From Pedobacter schmidteae (GTDB lineage Bacteria; Bacteroidota; Bacteroidia; Sphingobacteriales; Sphingobacteriaceae), in assembly GCF_900564155.1 (NCBI RefSeq), contig NZ_LS999839.1:4895097-4959096 (forward strand): DNA of 64,000 nt, given 5' to 3'. The translations under genes and the position numbers were made by a program. The notes under the pieces were generated by a model. It was not told the origin of the DNA. It made no database searches and was given only the letters and a program-made list of their open reading frames with translations. Shown here in pieces: positions 18,531 to 27,079 of this stretch; positions within the stretch are counted from its first letter, which is position 1, and every line of letters begins with the position of its first letter.

Positions 18531-18538
18531 TAGATTTG
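18531..18538 (+). promoter_or_regulatory. Candidate -7 box of the etf operon
   Basis: TAGATTTG matches TAnnTTTG. Transcription would start near 18545, giving an etfB leader of about 140 bases that includes both copies of the direct repeat at 18563 and 18649. Confidence 0.5.
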
Positions 18539-18562
18539 CAAAAAGACAATTTGAAGTCAAAC

Positions 18563-18689
18563 AGCTTCATTACCTTTAAAAATCAATATGTAAACCTATG
18601 AAACCATCATGAGATTACAAGTAATAAAAAACGATTAAGGCTCATGATAGCTTCATAACCATTAAAAATCAATATGTAAACCTATGAAA
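18563..18689 (+). repeat. Duplicated etfB leader with decoy start codon
   Basis: Two near-identical 41-base copies, 18563-18603 and 18649-18689, start 86 bases apart and differ at two positions by eye. Each holds TCAATATGTAAACCTATGAA, where the second ATG at 18684 is the etfB start. The same ATG in copy one, at 18598, opens a four-codon frame reading MKPS and a stop. An 8-bp inverted repeat, ATCATGAG (18606-18613) and CTCATGAT (18641-18648), lies between the copies. Confidence 0.85.
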
Positions 18690-19421
18690 ATATTAGTTTG
18701 TATCAGTAACGTGCCCGACACAACGACAAAAATAACTTTTACCAACGATAATACACAATTCAACACTGCAGGTGTACAATTTATTGTGAATCCATATGAC
18801 GAAATTGCGCTATCACGAGCAATTGAGCTTTGTGAAGGTGGTAAAGGCACAGTAACAGTGATCAATGTTGGCGAAAGCGCTACCGAACCAACCATAAGAA
18901 AAGCATTGGCCATCGGAGCTGATGATGCCGTTAGAATCAATGCTGCGCCAAGAGATGCCTATTTTACTGCTTACCAGATTGCAGAATATGCTAAAGCCAA
19001 TGATTTTGACATGATCCTGTGTGGACGTGAGTCTATCGATTATAACGGCTCTCAGGTAGCGGCAATGGTAGGTGAATTTTTAGATATTCCTTCCATTTCG
19101 ATCATCAAAAAATTAGACTATGATGGAAACACAGCCACAATTGAGCGCGAAATTGAAGGCGGTAAAGAGATCATTTCTGTAAGTGGCAAATTTGTAGCCA
19201 GTTGTGCCGAAGGTACAGCCGAACCAAAAATTCCAAATATGAGAGGAATTATGTCAGCGCGCACCAAACCATTACAGGTAGTAGAAGCCAAAGAGATAGC
19301 CCAACTTAGCAACGTACAACAATTTGAAACCCCTCCGCCACGTGGTACAGTTAAATTAATTCCTGCCGACGAGGCAACGAAACTAATCGACCTGTTGCAC
19401 CAGGAAGCAAAAGTAATCTAA
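18684..19421 (+). CDS. etfB: Electron transfer flavoprotein, beta subunit
   Basis: The AMP-binding subunit of the ETF heterodimer, which takes electrons from acyl-CoA and other dehydrogenases to the quinone pool. It has 245 residues. The N-terminus MKILVCISNVPDT, the block NPYDEIALSRAIEL and GRESIDYNGSQVAAMVGE are family-typical. It starts inside the second copy of a duplicated leader and is followed 41 bases later by etfA. Confidence 0.95.
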   Translation: MKILVCISNVPDTTTKITFTNDNTQFNTAGVQFIVNPYDEIALSRAIELCEGGKGTVTVINVGESATEPTIRKALAIGADDAVRINAAPRDAYFTAYQIAEYAKANDFDMILCGRESIDYNGSQVAAMVGEFLDIPSISIIKKLDYDGNTATIEREIEGGKEIISVSGKFVASCAEGTAEPKIPNMRGIMSARTKPLQVVEAKEIAQLSNVQQFETPPPRGTVKLIPADEATKLIDLLHQEAKVI

Positions 19422-19462
19422 CTGTTTCCGTTTCAAATTTTTAATCATTTAATAAAGAGCTT

Positions 19463-20434
19463 ATGTCAGTTTTAGTATATGTAGAACAAGTAGATGGTAA
19501 ATTTAAGAAATCTGTTTTCGAAGCAGTTTCTTATGCAAAGGCCATTGCAGATAAACAAGGAAGTAGTTTAACAGCCATTTCGATAGGTAACGTTGAAGAA
19601 AGCGCGCTTAAAGAGCTTGGAAAATATGGTGCATCTAAAGTACTAAATGTTTCCAACGAACAATTAAAGAATTTTGTGAACCAGGCTTATGCGGCTGTAA
19701 TTGCAGCAGCAGCAAAGCAAGAACAGGCAGATGTTGTGGTTTTATCTAACTCCTTCTCTGGCAAAGGACTGGCACCACGTATTGCAGTAAAACTTGAAGC
19801 AGGTTTAGTTGACGGCGCAGTAGAACTACCGCAAACCGATGGTGGAAAATTTGCCGTAAAGAAAACAGCTTTCTCAGGAAAAGCATTTGCCATTACCGAA
19901 CTGACTTCAGCAGTAAAAGTTATTGCCCTAAACCCAAATGCATTTGGTACAAAAGAAAATCCAACTGATGCAGCCATAACCGCCTTCAGTCCGGAAGTAA
20001 AATCAACAGATCTTGCCGCTATTGTAAAGGAAGTGGTTAGAGCAACCAATAAAATCTCTTTACCCGATGCAGAATTGGTAGTGTCGGCAGGCAGAGGCTT
20101 AAAGGGACCTGAAAACTGGGGAATGATAGAGGAGCTGGCTGGTTTATTGGGCGCAGCAACAGCTTGTTCCAAACCGGTATCTGATGCCGATTGGAGACCA
20201 CATTCTGAACACGTAGGGCAAACAGGTATTGCCATTAGTCCTAATTTATATATTGCCATAGGCATTTCGGGTGCTATCCAACACCTGGCCGGTGTCAGTT
20301 CGTCAAAAGTAATTGTAGTCATCAACAAAGACCCTGAAGCCCCTTTCTTTAAAGTTGCCGACTATGGAATCGTTGGCGATGCATTTGAAGTAGTACCAAA
20401 ATTAATTGAGGCATTAAAAGCACATAAAGGCTAA
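19463..20434 (+). CDS. etfA: Electron transfer flavoprotein, alpha subunit
   Basis: The FAD-binding subunit of ETF, 323 residues. The C-terminal FAD domain is clear: VVSAGRGLKGPENWGMIEE, then WRPHSEHVGQTG, then GISGAIQHLAGVSSSKVIV, and INKDPEAPFFKVADYGIVGD. The N-terminal domain is shorter and typical. It lies directly after etfB, so both subunits are made from one message. Beta-oxidation enzymes are not adjacent. Confidence 0.96.
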   Translation: MSVLVYVEQVDGKFKKSVFEAVSYAKAIADKQGSSLTAISIGNVEESALKELGKYGASKVLNVSNEQLKNFVNQAYAAVIAAAAKQEQADVVVLSNSFSGKGLAPRIAVKLEAGLVDGAVELPQTDGGKFAVKKTAFSGKAFAITELTSAVKVIALNPNAFGTKENPTDAAITAFSPEVKSTDLAAIVKEVVRATNKISLPDAELVVSAGRGLKGPENWGMIEELAGLLGAATACSKPVSDADWRPHSEHVGQTGIAISPNLYIAIGISGAIQHLAGVSSSKVIVVINKDPEAPFFKVADYGIVGDAFEVVPKLIEALKAHKG

Positions 20435-20505
20435 CATTTGTCATTCTGGATCTGACGGAAGCTCAGAAAGAAACTCCGCCAGGTCCAACATGACATTTCA
20501 ATAAA

Positions 20506-21120
20506 ATGAAAAAAGTAAAACTAGATATTGTTGGTTTATCTTATAGCCAAACGCAATCGGGCGCCTATGCCCTGGTGCTGGGAGAAGTAAATGGCAGAAG
20601 ACGTTTACCTATTATAATAGGTGCGTTTGAGGCGCAGGCTATTGCCATTGAGATTGAAAAAATGACGCCAAGCAGGCCTCTAACCCACGACCTGTTTAAA
20701 ACCTTTGCCCAAATCTATAACATTGAAATTCAGGAAATTTTAATCTATAACCTGGTTGAAGGTGTGTTTTATGCCAAACTCATCTGTACAGATGGTAAAA
20801 CTACCCACGAAATTGACGCACGAACCTCTGATGCAATTGCGCTCGCCGTACGTTTCAACGCTGTCATTTATACCTACGAATTTATACTCTCTTCGGCCGG
20901 TATAGTAATCGAAGGAAATGATTTCCTTTTCCTGGAAAATATTGACAACCTATCTAAGGAACAAGGTACAGAAGACATATCTTCTATTCCGTCTTCCAGC
21001 TATAAGTCATTAAGTATAGAAGAACTGAATCAAAAACTTCAGGAAGCAATTGCCGAGGAAGCTTATGAAAAAGCGGCCCGTATCCGTGATGAACTAAACA
21101 AAAGAAATAATGAACGTTAA
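20506..21120 (+). CDS. Bifunctional nuclease-family (DUF151) protein with UVR tail
   Basis: A 204-residue protein. Residues 1 to about 140 form a BFN/DUF151 domain, with VLGEVNGRRRLPIIIGAFEA and DARTSDAIALAVRF. A C-terminal UVR (UvrB/UvrC-like) helical hairpin follows, seen in LNQKLQEAIAEEAYEKAARI. Plant and bacterial BFN members have been reported to cut RNA and DNA, but the role in Bacteroidota is not known. It overlaps the next gene, a nucleoside transporter, by 11 bases, which points to translational coupling. That pairing could mean nucleic-acid breakdown with nucleoside uptake, though this is only inference. Confidence 0.88.
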   Translation: MKKVKLDIVGLSYSQTQSGAYALVLGEVNGRRRLPIIIGAFEAQAIAIEIEKMTPSRPLTHDLFKTFAQIYNIEIQEILIYNLVEGVFYAKLICTDGKTTHEIDARTSDAIALAVRFNAVIYTYEFILSSAGIVIEGNDFLFLENIDNLSKEQGTEDISSIPSSSYKSLSIEELNQKLQEAIAEEAYEKAARIRDELNKRNNER

Positions 21121-22495
21121 GTTTCGCTTAACCCTGATGAGTTTTCTGCAATTTTTTGTCTGGGGTGCCTGGCTCATTACCATTGCTAATTATTGGTTTG
21201 GAACAAAACAATGGGATGGAACACAATTTGGAGCTATTTTTGCGACCATGGGTTTTGCCTCCCTCATTATGCCAACATTAACGGGCATCATTGCAGATAA
21301 ATGGGTAAATGCAGAAGTCCTTTATGGCATATTACATATTTTGTATGCCGCAGTATTGTTTTATCTACCCCAGGTAAACAGTCCGAATGCATTTTTCTGG
21401 GTAATGTTACTGGCTATGTGTTTCTATATGCCAACCATATCACTCAGCAATTCGATCTCCTACACCACCTTAAAATCAGGTCGATTTGATGTCATTAAAG
21501 ATTTCCCTCCGATAAGGGTATGGGGCACAATAGGCTTCATAGTAGCCATGTGGACTACCAATCTTACCGGCAACAAAGCCACAGCCTATCAGTTTTATAT
21601 TGCCGGCCTGGCAGCCCTTGGACTGGGTATTTACGCATTCACCTTACCAAAATGCAGACCGCAAAAATTAATAGAAGAGAAAAAATCTTTTGCCCAAACC
21701 ATAGGATTGGAAGCATTTAAGCTATTTGCCAATTACAAAATGGCCTTGTTCTTTATTTTTTCTATGTTTTTAGGGGGTGCATTACAACTCACCAATGCGT
21801 ATGGTGATGTATTTTTGGACGAATTTAAGCTTTTTCCGACCTATGCTGATTCATTTGTGATCAAATATTCAACCATCATCATGTCCATCTCTCAGGTGTC
21901 CGAAACCTTGTTTATCCTGGCAATCCCCTTCTTCCTGAAGCAGTTTGGCATCAAAAAAGTGATTGTTATTGCCATGTTTGCCTGGGTTTTACGCTTTGGA
22001 TTTTTTGCCTTTGGCGACCCTGCAGGTAATTTATGGATGATTGTCCTCTCCTGTGTTGTATATGGTATGGCATTCGATTTCTTCAATATTTCGGGCTCCC
22101 TCTTTGTCGAAACCTCTACCACGCCTAAAACCCGCTCATCGGCACAGGGTATGTTCATGATGATGACAAATGGATTTGGCGCTGTTTTTGGCAGTTTGAT
22201 CTCAGGCTGGATGATCGACAAATACTTCACTAAATATTATAACGATGTACAGTCGCTGGCCACTTTTGCCAATACAGAAGCCGACAATAAACACCTGCTT
22301 TCATTTTTAAAAAACAAAGGCATCAGTGTATTGGATAATGGCAACCTGAGCAGGGCCCTGGATATAAAAGACTGGCACCACATATGGCTTTCGTTCACTT
22401 TATATGCATTAATCATCACTATTGCATTTGCTGTTATGTTTAAGCACAAACATAATAGTGCAGAAGAAAAAGCCATAGAAGCTTTAAATCATTAA
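21110..22495 (+). CDS. Nucleoside:H+ symporter, NupG/XapB-type MFS transporter
   Basis: An inner-membrane permease of 461 residues with about 12 hydrophobic segments. The N-terminus MSFLQFFVWGAWLITIANYW and the block FATMGFASLIMPTLTGIIADKW are typical of the nucleoside permease family PF03825. The Bacteroidota form is longer than E. coli NupG because of an extra loop near the C-terminus (about residues 370-415), which is polar. The start overlaps the DUF151 stop. A strong bidirectional terminator lies 20 bases after its stop. Confidence 0.85.
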   Translation: MNVKFRLTLMSFLQFFVWGAWLITIANYWFGTKQWDGTQFGAIFATMGFASLIMPTLTGIIADKWVNAEVLYGILHILYAAVLFYLPQVNSPNAFFWVMLLAMCFYMPTISLSNSISYTTLKSGRFDVIKDFPPIRVWGTIGFIVAMWTTNLTGNKATAYQFYIAGLAALGLGIYAFTLPKCRPQKLIEEKKSFAQTIGLEAFKLFANYKMALFFIFSMFLGGALQLTNAYGDVFLDEFKLFPTYADSFVIKYSTIIMSISQVSETLFILAIPFFLKQFGIKKVIVIAMFAWVLRFGFFAFGDPAGNLWMIVLSCVVYGMAFDFFNISGSLFVETSTTPKTRSSAQGMFMMMTNGFGAVFGSLISGWMIDKYFTKYYNDVQSLATFANTEADNKHLLSFLKNKGISVLDNGNLSRALDIKDWHHIWLSFTLYALIITIAFAVMFKHKHNSAEEKAIEALNH

Positions 22496-22514
22496 AATAC
22501 TGTTTTAAAACAGC

Positions 22515-22550
22515 AAAAAGGGTTTGTATCAAATGATACAAACCCTTTTT
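22515..22550. terminator. Bidirectional terminator between the nucleoside transporter and citrate synthase
   Basis: A perfect 17-bp inverted repeat, 22515-22531 and 22534-22550, with A5 on one side and T5 on the other around a GGGTTTGTATCA core. It sits between convergent genes and can end transcripts from both. Confidence 0.88.
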
Positions 22551-22582
22551 TATACATAACAACAGTCCTCTGTGTTTTATAA

Positions 22583-23869
22583 TTACCTGTCTTTTAACGG
22601 TACAAATTTTCTATCGGTATGACCAACATAAATCTGACGTGGGCGACCAATAGGTTCTTTATTTTCATGCATCTCCTTCCATTGGGCAATCCACCCTGGT
22701 AGGCGGCCTAAAGCAAACAAAACAGTAAACATATCGGTTGGGAACCCTAAAGCCCGGTAAATAATACCCGAATAAAAGTCAACATTCGGATAAAGTTTAC
22801 GCTGAACAAAATAAGGATCATTCAAAGCAGCCTCTTCCAGTTTCTTAGCAATTTCCAAAACAGGATCATCAATACCCAGTTTTTCAAGGATATCATCACA
22901 TGCTTTTTTAATGATTTTAGCTCTAGGGTCAAAATTCTTATAAACGCGGTGACCAAAGCCCATCATACGGAATGGATCGTTTTTATCTTTCGCTTTGTTG
23001 ATCCACTTTTCAGTATCGCCACCATCTTCCTTAATCAATTCCAGCATTTCAATCACAGCCTGATTGGCACCACCATGAAGCGGTCCCCATAAAGCATCAA
23101 TACCAGCCGATACAGAAGCATACAGGTTACAATCCGATGAACCTACCATTCTTACTGTTGAAGCTGAACAGTTTTGTTCGTGATCAGCATGTAAAATCAA
23201 CAATGCATTCATAGCTTTAACCACCACCGGATCAATTTCAATCTCCTCAGTACGTTGGCCAAAAATCATATTCAGAAAATTGCTTACGTAGTCGTATTTA
23301 TTTTTCGGATAAATAAGCGGGTGACCTAAAGATTTTTTATAAATGAAAGAAACAATAGTCGGAAACTTCGCCAATAATTTAATCATCGTCAGATCCATTG
23401 TTTCAGGAGATGAATTGGCGTTTAAAGATTCAGGATAAAATGTCGACAGCGAGCAAACCAAAGAAGAAAGCTGAGCCATTGGATGCGATTTTGAAGGGTA
23501 TCCATCCAAAAACTTTTTCATATCCTCATGTATCAGCGTATGTCTGCTAATTTGGGTCTGAAAGTTTGTAAGTTGGTCCTGCGTAGGCAAGTCACCATAT
23601 ATCAGTAAATAAGCTACCTCAATAAATGTCGATTTCTCTGCCAGCTCTTCAATCGGATAACCACGGTATTTTAAAATACCCAGTTCGCCATCCAAAAACG
23701 TAATAGCACTTTTGGTAGAGCCCGTATTTTTGTAACCAAAGTCTAAAGTGATATGACCGGTTAAATCTCTAAGTTTAGAAATATCAATAGCCTTCTCTCC
23801 TTCAGTACCGGTAATAACAGGAAATTCATACACTTTTCCATCAATCTTAATTTCTACAATATCTGACAT
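22583..23869 (-). CDS. gltA: Citrate synthase
   Basis: The TCA-cycle entry enzyme, 428 residues, of the hexameric type II form. The active-site blocks are HADHEQNCSASTVRMVGSS, WGPLHGGANQAVIEML and MGFGHRVYKNFDPRAK, and the catalytic Asp region VDFYSGIIYRALGFP. It is monocistronic as far as the sequence shows, with a -7 box just upstream and a shared terminator downstream. Confidence 0.97.
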   Translation of the reverse strand: MSDIVEIKIDGKVYEFPVITGTEGEKAIDISKLRDLTGHITLDFGYKNTGSTKSAITFLDGELGILKYRGYPIEELAEKSTFIEVAYLLIYGDLPTQDQLTNFQTQISRHTLIHEDMKKFLDGYPSKSHPMAQLSSLVCSLSTFYPESLNANSSPETMDLTMIKLLAKFPTIVSFIYKKSLGHPLIYPKNKYDYVSNFLNMIFGQRTEEIEIDPVVVKAMNALLILHADHEQNCSASTVRMVGSSDCNLYASVSAGIDALWGPLHGGANQAVIEMLELIKEDGGDTEKWINKAKDKNDPFRMMGFGHRVYKNFDPRAKIIKKACDDILEKLGIDDPVLEIAKKLEEAALNDPYFVQRKLYPNVDFYSGIIYRALGFPTDMFTVLFALGRLPGWIAQWKEMHENKEPIGRPRQIYVGHTDRKFVPLKDR

Positions 23870-23892
23870 ATATATTCTTAAATTTATAAAAA

Positions 23893-23900
23893 CAAACTTA
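23893..23900 (-). promoter_or_regulatory. Candidate -7 box of gltA
   Basis: On the minus strand this reads TAAGTTTG, matching TAnnTTTG, and lies 23 bases upstream of the gltA ATG. Confidence 0.45.
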
Positions 23901-23992
23901 ACTAATCTATTCCGATTAGTATTTAGCTTACTATAACAAAGCTGTTAAATTATTATTAAATGAGCGTCAACACCAAGTAAGAATCAAAAAAA

Positions 23993-24526
23993 TTACTTGA
24001 CGGATTTGATCTCTTCCAACACCCGGCCACACTCCATCATCTCATCCCCATAATAAGGATTTTGTATTTTCTGTTCAGCAGCAAGCCAGTCGCCACCATC
24101 ACCATTATTGGCCATCGGACAGTGCTGTATAAAAATGGTCCCCTTCACTACATCAGCATGCTTAAATAAAGCGATGACATCGGAACTTAGCGAAGTAAAC
24201 TCATGACGTTGCGTTTTAATATCTTTTGCATTCGCAATTTTATCTGCAATCAGCGAAGTATTTTCACAGCCTTTATAATTGGCCAGATCCGTTTTAAGCA
24301 CCGCAGCAGCTTTTTGCGCATCTTCAAATTTTGTACCCACCAAAGCATCTTTTAAAGCTATATAACCATTATAAATGGCCTGAACCTTAGTGTCTTTTAA
24401 TTCAACACCTGCAGCCGTTGTTTTAACGGTTGTGGATGTTGTATCTGAATTCCCTGCTACTTTCTTATCGGTATTTGTGCAAGAAACTATCCCTGTTATC
24501 AGCATTACTGCAAGATATTTTCTCAT
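23993..24526 (-). CDS. DUF3347 lipoprotein
   Basis: A 177-residue exported protein. The N-terminus MRKYLAVMLITGIVSC ends in a lipobox with Cys16, so it is probably lipid-anchored in the periplasm. A Thr/Ser-rich spacer follows, then a helical DUF3347 domain that includes KFEDAQKAAAVLK and the conserved HCPMANNGDGGDW block near the C-terminus, with NPYYGDEMMECG. Domain relatives occur fused to or beside copper-efflux CusB-type proteins. The Met/His/Cys-rich block suggests copper binding, which is inference. No efflux genes are next to it. Confidence 0.8.
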   Translation of the reverse strand: MRKYLAVMLITGIVSCTNTDKKVAGNSDTTSTTVKTTAAGVELKDTKVQAIYNGYIALKDALVGTKFEDAQKAAAVLKTDLANYKGCENTSLIADKIANAKDIKTQRHEFTSLSSDVIALFKHADVVKGTIFIQHCPMANNGDGGDWLAAEQKIQNPYYGDEMMECGRVLEEIKSVK

Positions 24527-24570
24527 GTTCTGTTTTTTTGGTTAAAATAGCATTTTAATTTTAAATAAAT

Positions 24571-24600
24571 AAAAAAGCTCCTGAAAAAAACAGGAGCTTT
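24571..24600 (-). terminator. Intrinsic terminator of the outer-membrane barrel gene
   Basis: AAAGCTCCTG (24574-24583) and CAGGAGCTTT (24591-24600) form a 10-bp stem with a 7-base loop. Read on the minus strand, the stem is followed by a T run. It lies 68 bases after the stop at 24668. Confidence 0.8.
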
Positions 24601-24667
24601 AAGAAAATTTTAATTATTTTATACTTGTCGCTCAAATTCATGAGGCAACAACGAGGCAAATTACCAC

Positions 24668-25174
24668 CTATAATTTAAATCCATAAGCAATACGTAGTGC
24701 CACCTGCCCTACTGTTCCGCCACCAACGGGTACACCTTCATATTTAACGCCCAGATCCAACCCACTGCTCCATGCATATCCTAATGCAGGCGAATAAACA
24801 AAATGAGTACCAGCTCCATTGGTTACCCCAAATGCAGCACCAGCTTCACCTAAAGCGTAGGCTCCAGACCCGCTATCGTTTAAAAACACCTTCACACCCG
24901 CTTTTAGAGGAATATAACCATAGTCGCTCACTTTAACGTTGTTGGTCAGCTCTTTTCCTATAAAATGGGTATAACCGGTAGTTACCGGAATCGAGACCTG
25001 TTTTGACACGTCAAATTGCAGCCGTGCATCACCACCAACAGCAAAACTATATCCATCATTGGTAGGAATACCTAAATTCAAACCAATTCCTAATTTTTGC
25101 GCATTTGCATTCGTCGTAAAAAATAATGCCACAACAGCTACTGCAGCGGCCATAAATCTAATCGTACTTTTCAT
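24668..25174 (-). CDS. Outer-membrane beta-barrel protein (paralog 1)
   Basis: A 168-residue secreted protein with a Sec signal (about 1-25, ending ANAQ). The mature part has alternating hydrophobic strands, and ends with ALRIAYGFKL, a C-terminal aromatic/hydrophobic signature of barrel proteins. The size suggests an eight-stranded OmpW/OmpX-like porin-fold. It resembles the next gene upstream in length, strand pattern (GLGINLG.P, then FIPLKAGVKVF-like blocks) and ending. Function is unknown. Confidence 0.75.
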   Translation of the reverse strand: MKSTIRFMAAAVAVVALFFTTNANAQKLGIGLNLGIPTNDGYSFAVGGDARLQFDVSKQVSIPVTTGYTHFIGKELTNNVKVSDYGYIPLKAGVKVFLNDSGSGAYALGEAGAAFGVTNGAGTHFVYSPALGYAWSSGLDLGVKYEGVPVGGGTVGQVALRIAYGFKL

Positions 25175-25303
25175 ATCGCTTTTTGTTTAAATTAAAAATA
25201 AAAACAGTTTTTAATTACTGTATTATACTATAGAAAACAAACAGCATGCCATGTAAGAAAAAATAATGCGAAAATTGATATTTTAAAGGAAATCAGGCCA
25301 TAA

Positions 25304-25340
25304 AAAAAAGGTTGTATCAACCACTGATACAACCTTTTTT
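25304..25340 (-). terminator. Intrinsic terminator of the second outer-membrane barrel gene
   Basis: A 16-bp stem, 25304-25319 and 25325-25340, with loop ACCAC. Both arms end in A/T runs, so it could work both ways; its position 18 bases after the 25358 stop assigns it to the minus strand. Its TTGTATCA core is also found in the terminator at 22515. Confidence 0.85.
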
Positions 25341-25357
25341 ATTAGCTAATTTGGCTA

Positions 25358-25888
25358 TTACAATTTAAAGCTATAAGCTAAACGTAAAGCAAACTGACCG
25401 TTTTGTGGTCTGAATGTGTTTGAAGTTCTTTGTTGAGTAACACCTTCGTATCTTGCACCGATATCAAAACCACCTGCAGTTTGGTAACCTATACCACCTG
25501 AATAAATGAATGACTCTTTAGCATCTTTTTTAGTACCGAAACCAAAACCAGCATCACCTGATAAATATAAACCACCAATTTGAGGGAATACTTTAACACC
25601 AGCTTTTACCGGAATGAAATTGTAATCATCACCTTGGTTATCTTTTGCTTTATATGAAGTGTAACCTCCGGTTGCAGTAAGTGCCAATTCTCTTGATAAA
25701 TCAAACTGGAAACCTAAGTCTGCACCATAAGCATATTTAAATGGAGAACCATCTGTTGGCGCACCAGCGCTGATACCTAAACCTAAACGAACACCTTTAG
25801 CATTTTCTCTTGTTTGCGCCTGAGAAGCTGTTGCAGTGAAAATGAATAATCCTGCTGCAATAGCAAACATTTTTGTAACTTTTTTCAT
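25358..25888 (-). CDS. Outer-membrane beta-barrel protein (paralog 2)
   Basis: A 176-residue secreted protein. The signal peptide covers about 1-24 (ending ASQAQ). The mature part has the strand blocks LGLGISAGAPTDGSPF, YNFIPVKAGVKVFPQIGG and the ending LRLAYSFKL. It is the closest visible relative of the adjacent 168-residue barrel protein and probably arose by duplication, yet each gene has its own terminator and probably its own promoter. The substrate or role cannot be read from sequence. Confidence 0.75.
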   Translation of the reverse strand: MKKVTKMFAIAAGLFIFTATASQAQTRENAKGVRLGLGISAGAPTDGSPFKYAYGADLGFQFDLSRELALTATGGYTSYKAKDNQGDDYNFIPVKAGVKVFPQIGGLYLSGDAGFGFGTKKDAKESFIYSGGIGYQTAGGFDIGARYEGVTQQRTSNTFRPQNGQFALRLAYSFKL

Positions 25889-26082
25889 TTTTAATTTTTC
25901 TATTGTATAAAACTTATTTGTGTATTATAAACAGTAATTTAATTCTCGATAAATTATAAATACCTCAAACTAAAAACATGCTTACTCCTCACCTCTTTGC
26001 AAACAGTATGCCAATATTAAATTACTGTTAACAATTTAGATAGAATATAAATTAAAATGAAAGCAAAAATATTACAAAAAAA

Positions 26083-27024
26083 CTACCGTATGACATCAAA
26101 ATGACTATTATAGAACGATAGTGCCTGGGCTGTAGGGTCGGTTTCATCATCCGAAGGTATCCAATTTATTTTAACCCCATCCTTTTCCATTTTTCTGAAA
26201 AAAGTCATCTGACGCTTTGCAAACTGACATATCGCAATGGTTAATTTTTCCCGCAGCTCATCATACGAATTTTCACCAGAAAGATAAGCCACAACAAACT
26301 TATATTCAAGTCCGTAGAAGATCAATTTCTCTTTCGAAACCCCATTTTTTATCAATTGTTCTACCTCATCAATCAACCCCTCTTTAAATCTCCTTTCCAA
26401 TCTGTTCGAAATTCTGCTTCTTCTCAAATTAACCTCAGGTTCCAGCCCTATCACACAGTAATTAAAAACAGGTCGCTCCTTCCTTTCCAGTGTGTGTGCC
26501 GACAGGTAGGCTGATACTTCTATTGCTCTCAGAATTCTTTTTCGGGAGGACAAGTCGGCATGGGATCTGAATTTATGAGAATATTTTGACAAAATGCTTT
26601 TAAGCTCATCAGTCTCTGCTTTTGCCAAAGATGCCCTCAATGTCTCATTTGGAGGAATAGATGTATATTCATGATCCTGTAACAAGCTATGAATATACAT
26701 TCCGCTGCCACCACAAAGTACCGGAAGTGCATTTCTGTCAGTTAACTCCGCAAAAACCCGAAAGAAATCCTCTTTAAACTCGTTTACATTATAACTTTCG
26801 CCAGCTTTTCTAATATCTATTAAATGATAAGGAATTTTTTTGCCATTGATGACATACTCATTCAAATCTTTTCCAGTGCCAATATCCATTCCCTCAAACA
26901 CTTGTCTGCTGTCGGCACTGATAATTTCGCCATTTAGTACATTTGCCAAATTGACAGCCAATTTTGTTTTTCCCGAAGCTGTAGGGCCTAATATGATCAA
27001 TAACGGCTTTTTATCGCTCATCAC
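26083..27024 (-). CDS. miaA: tRNA dimethylallyltransferase
   Basis: Adds the dimethylallyl group to A37 of tRNAs that read UNN codons. It has 313 residues. The P-loop GPTASGKTKLA, the block ISADSRQVFEGMDIGTGK and the tRNA-binding helix region FAKRQMTFFRKM are present. The start is one of two adjacent Met codons; the second (27021) is equally good. It is separated from the genes downstream and upstream by moderate gaps. Confidence 0.93.
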   Translation of the reverse strand: MMSDKKPLLIILGPTASGKTKLAVNLANVLNGEIISADSRQVFEGMDIGTGKDLNEYVINGKKIPYHLIDIRKAGESYNVNEFKEDFFRVFAELTDRNALPVLCGGSGMYIHSLLQDHEYTSIPPNETLRASLAKAETDELKSILSKYSHKFRSHADLSSRKRILRAIEVSAYLSAHTLERKERPVFNYCVIGLEPEVNLRRSRISNRLERRFKEGLIDEVEQLIKNGVSKEKLIFYGLEYKFVVAYLSGENSYDELREKLTIAICQFAKRQMTFFRKMEKDGVKINWIPSDDETDPTAQALSFYNSHFDVIR

Positions 27025-27079
27025 TATACATTAATTTTAACATTAGCATACCCATTTTTCTTTTGGCATAGTCAAACAA

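Noticed and set aside
19687..20328. 213-codon open frame antisense to etfA
   Set aside because: It mirrors the strong coding frame of etfA and has no recognisable domain; a shadow frame.
24668..25888. Barrel pair as one operon or a recent tandem duplication at DNA level
   Set aside because: Each has its own terminator, and the DNA is clearly diverged although the proteins look related.
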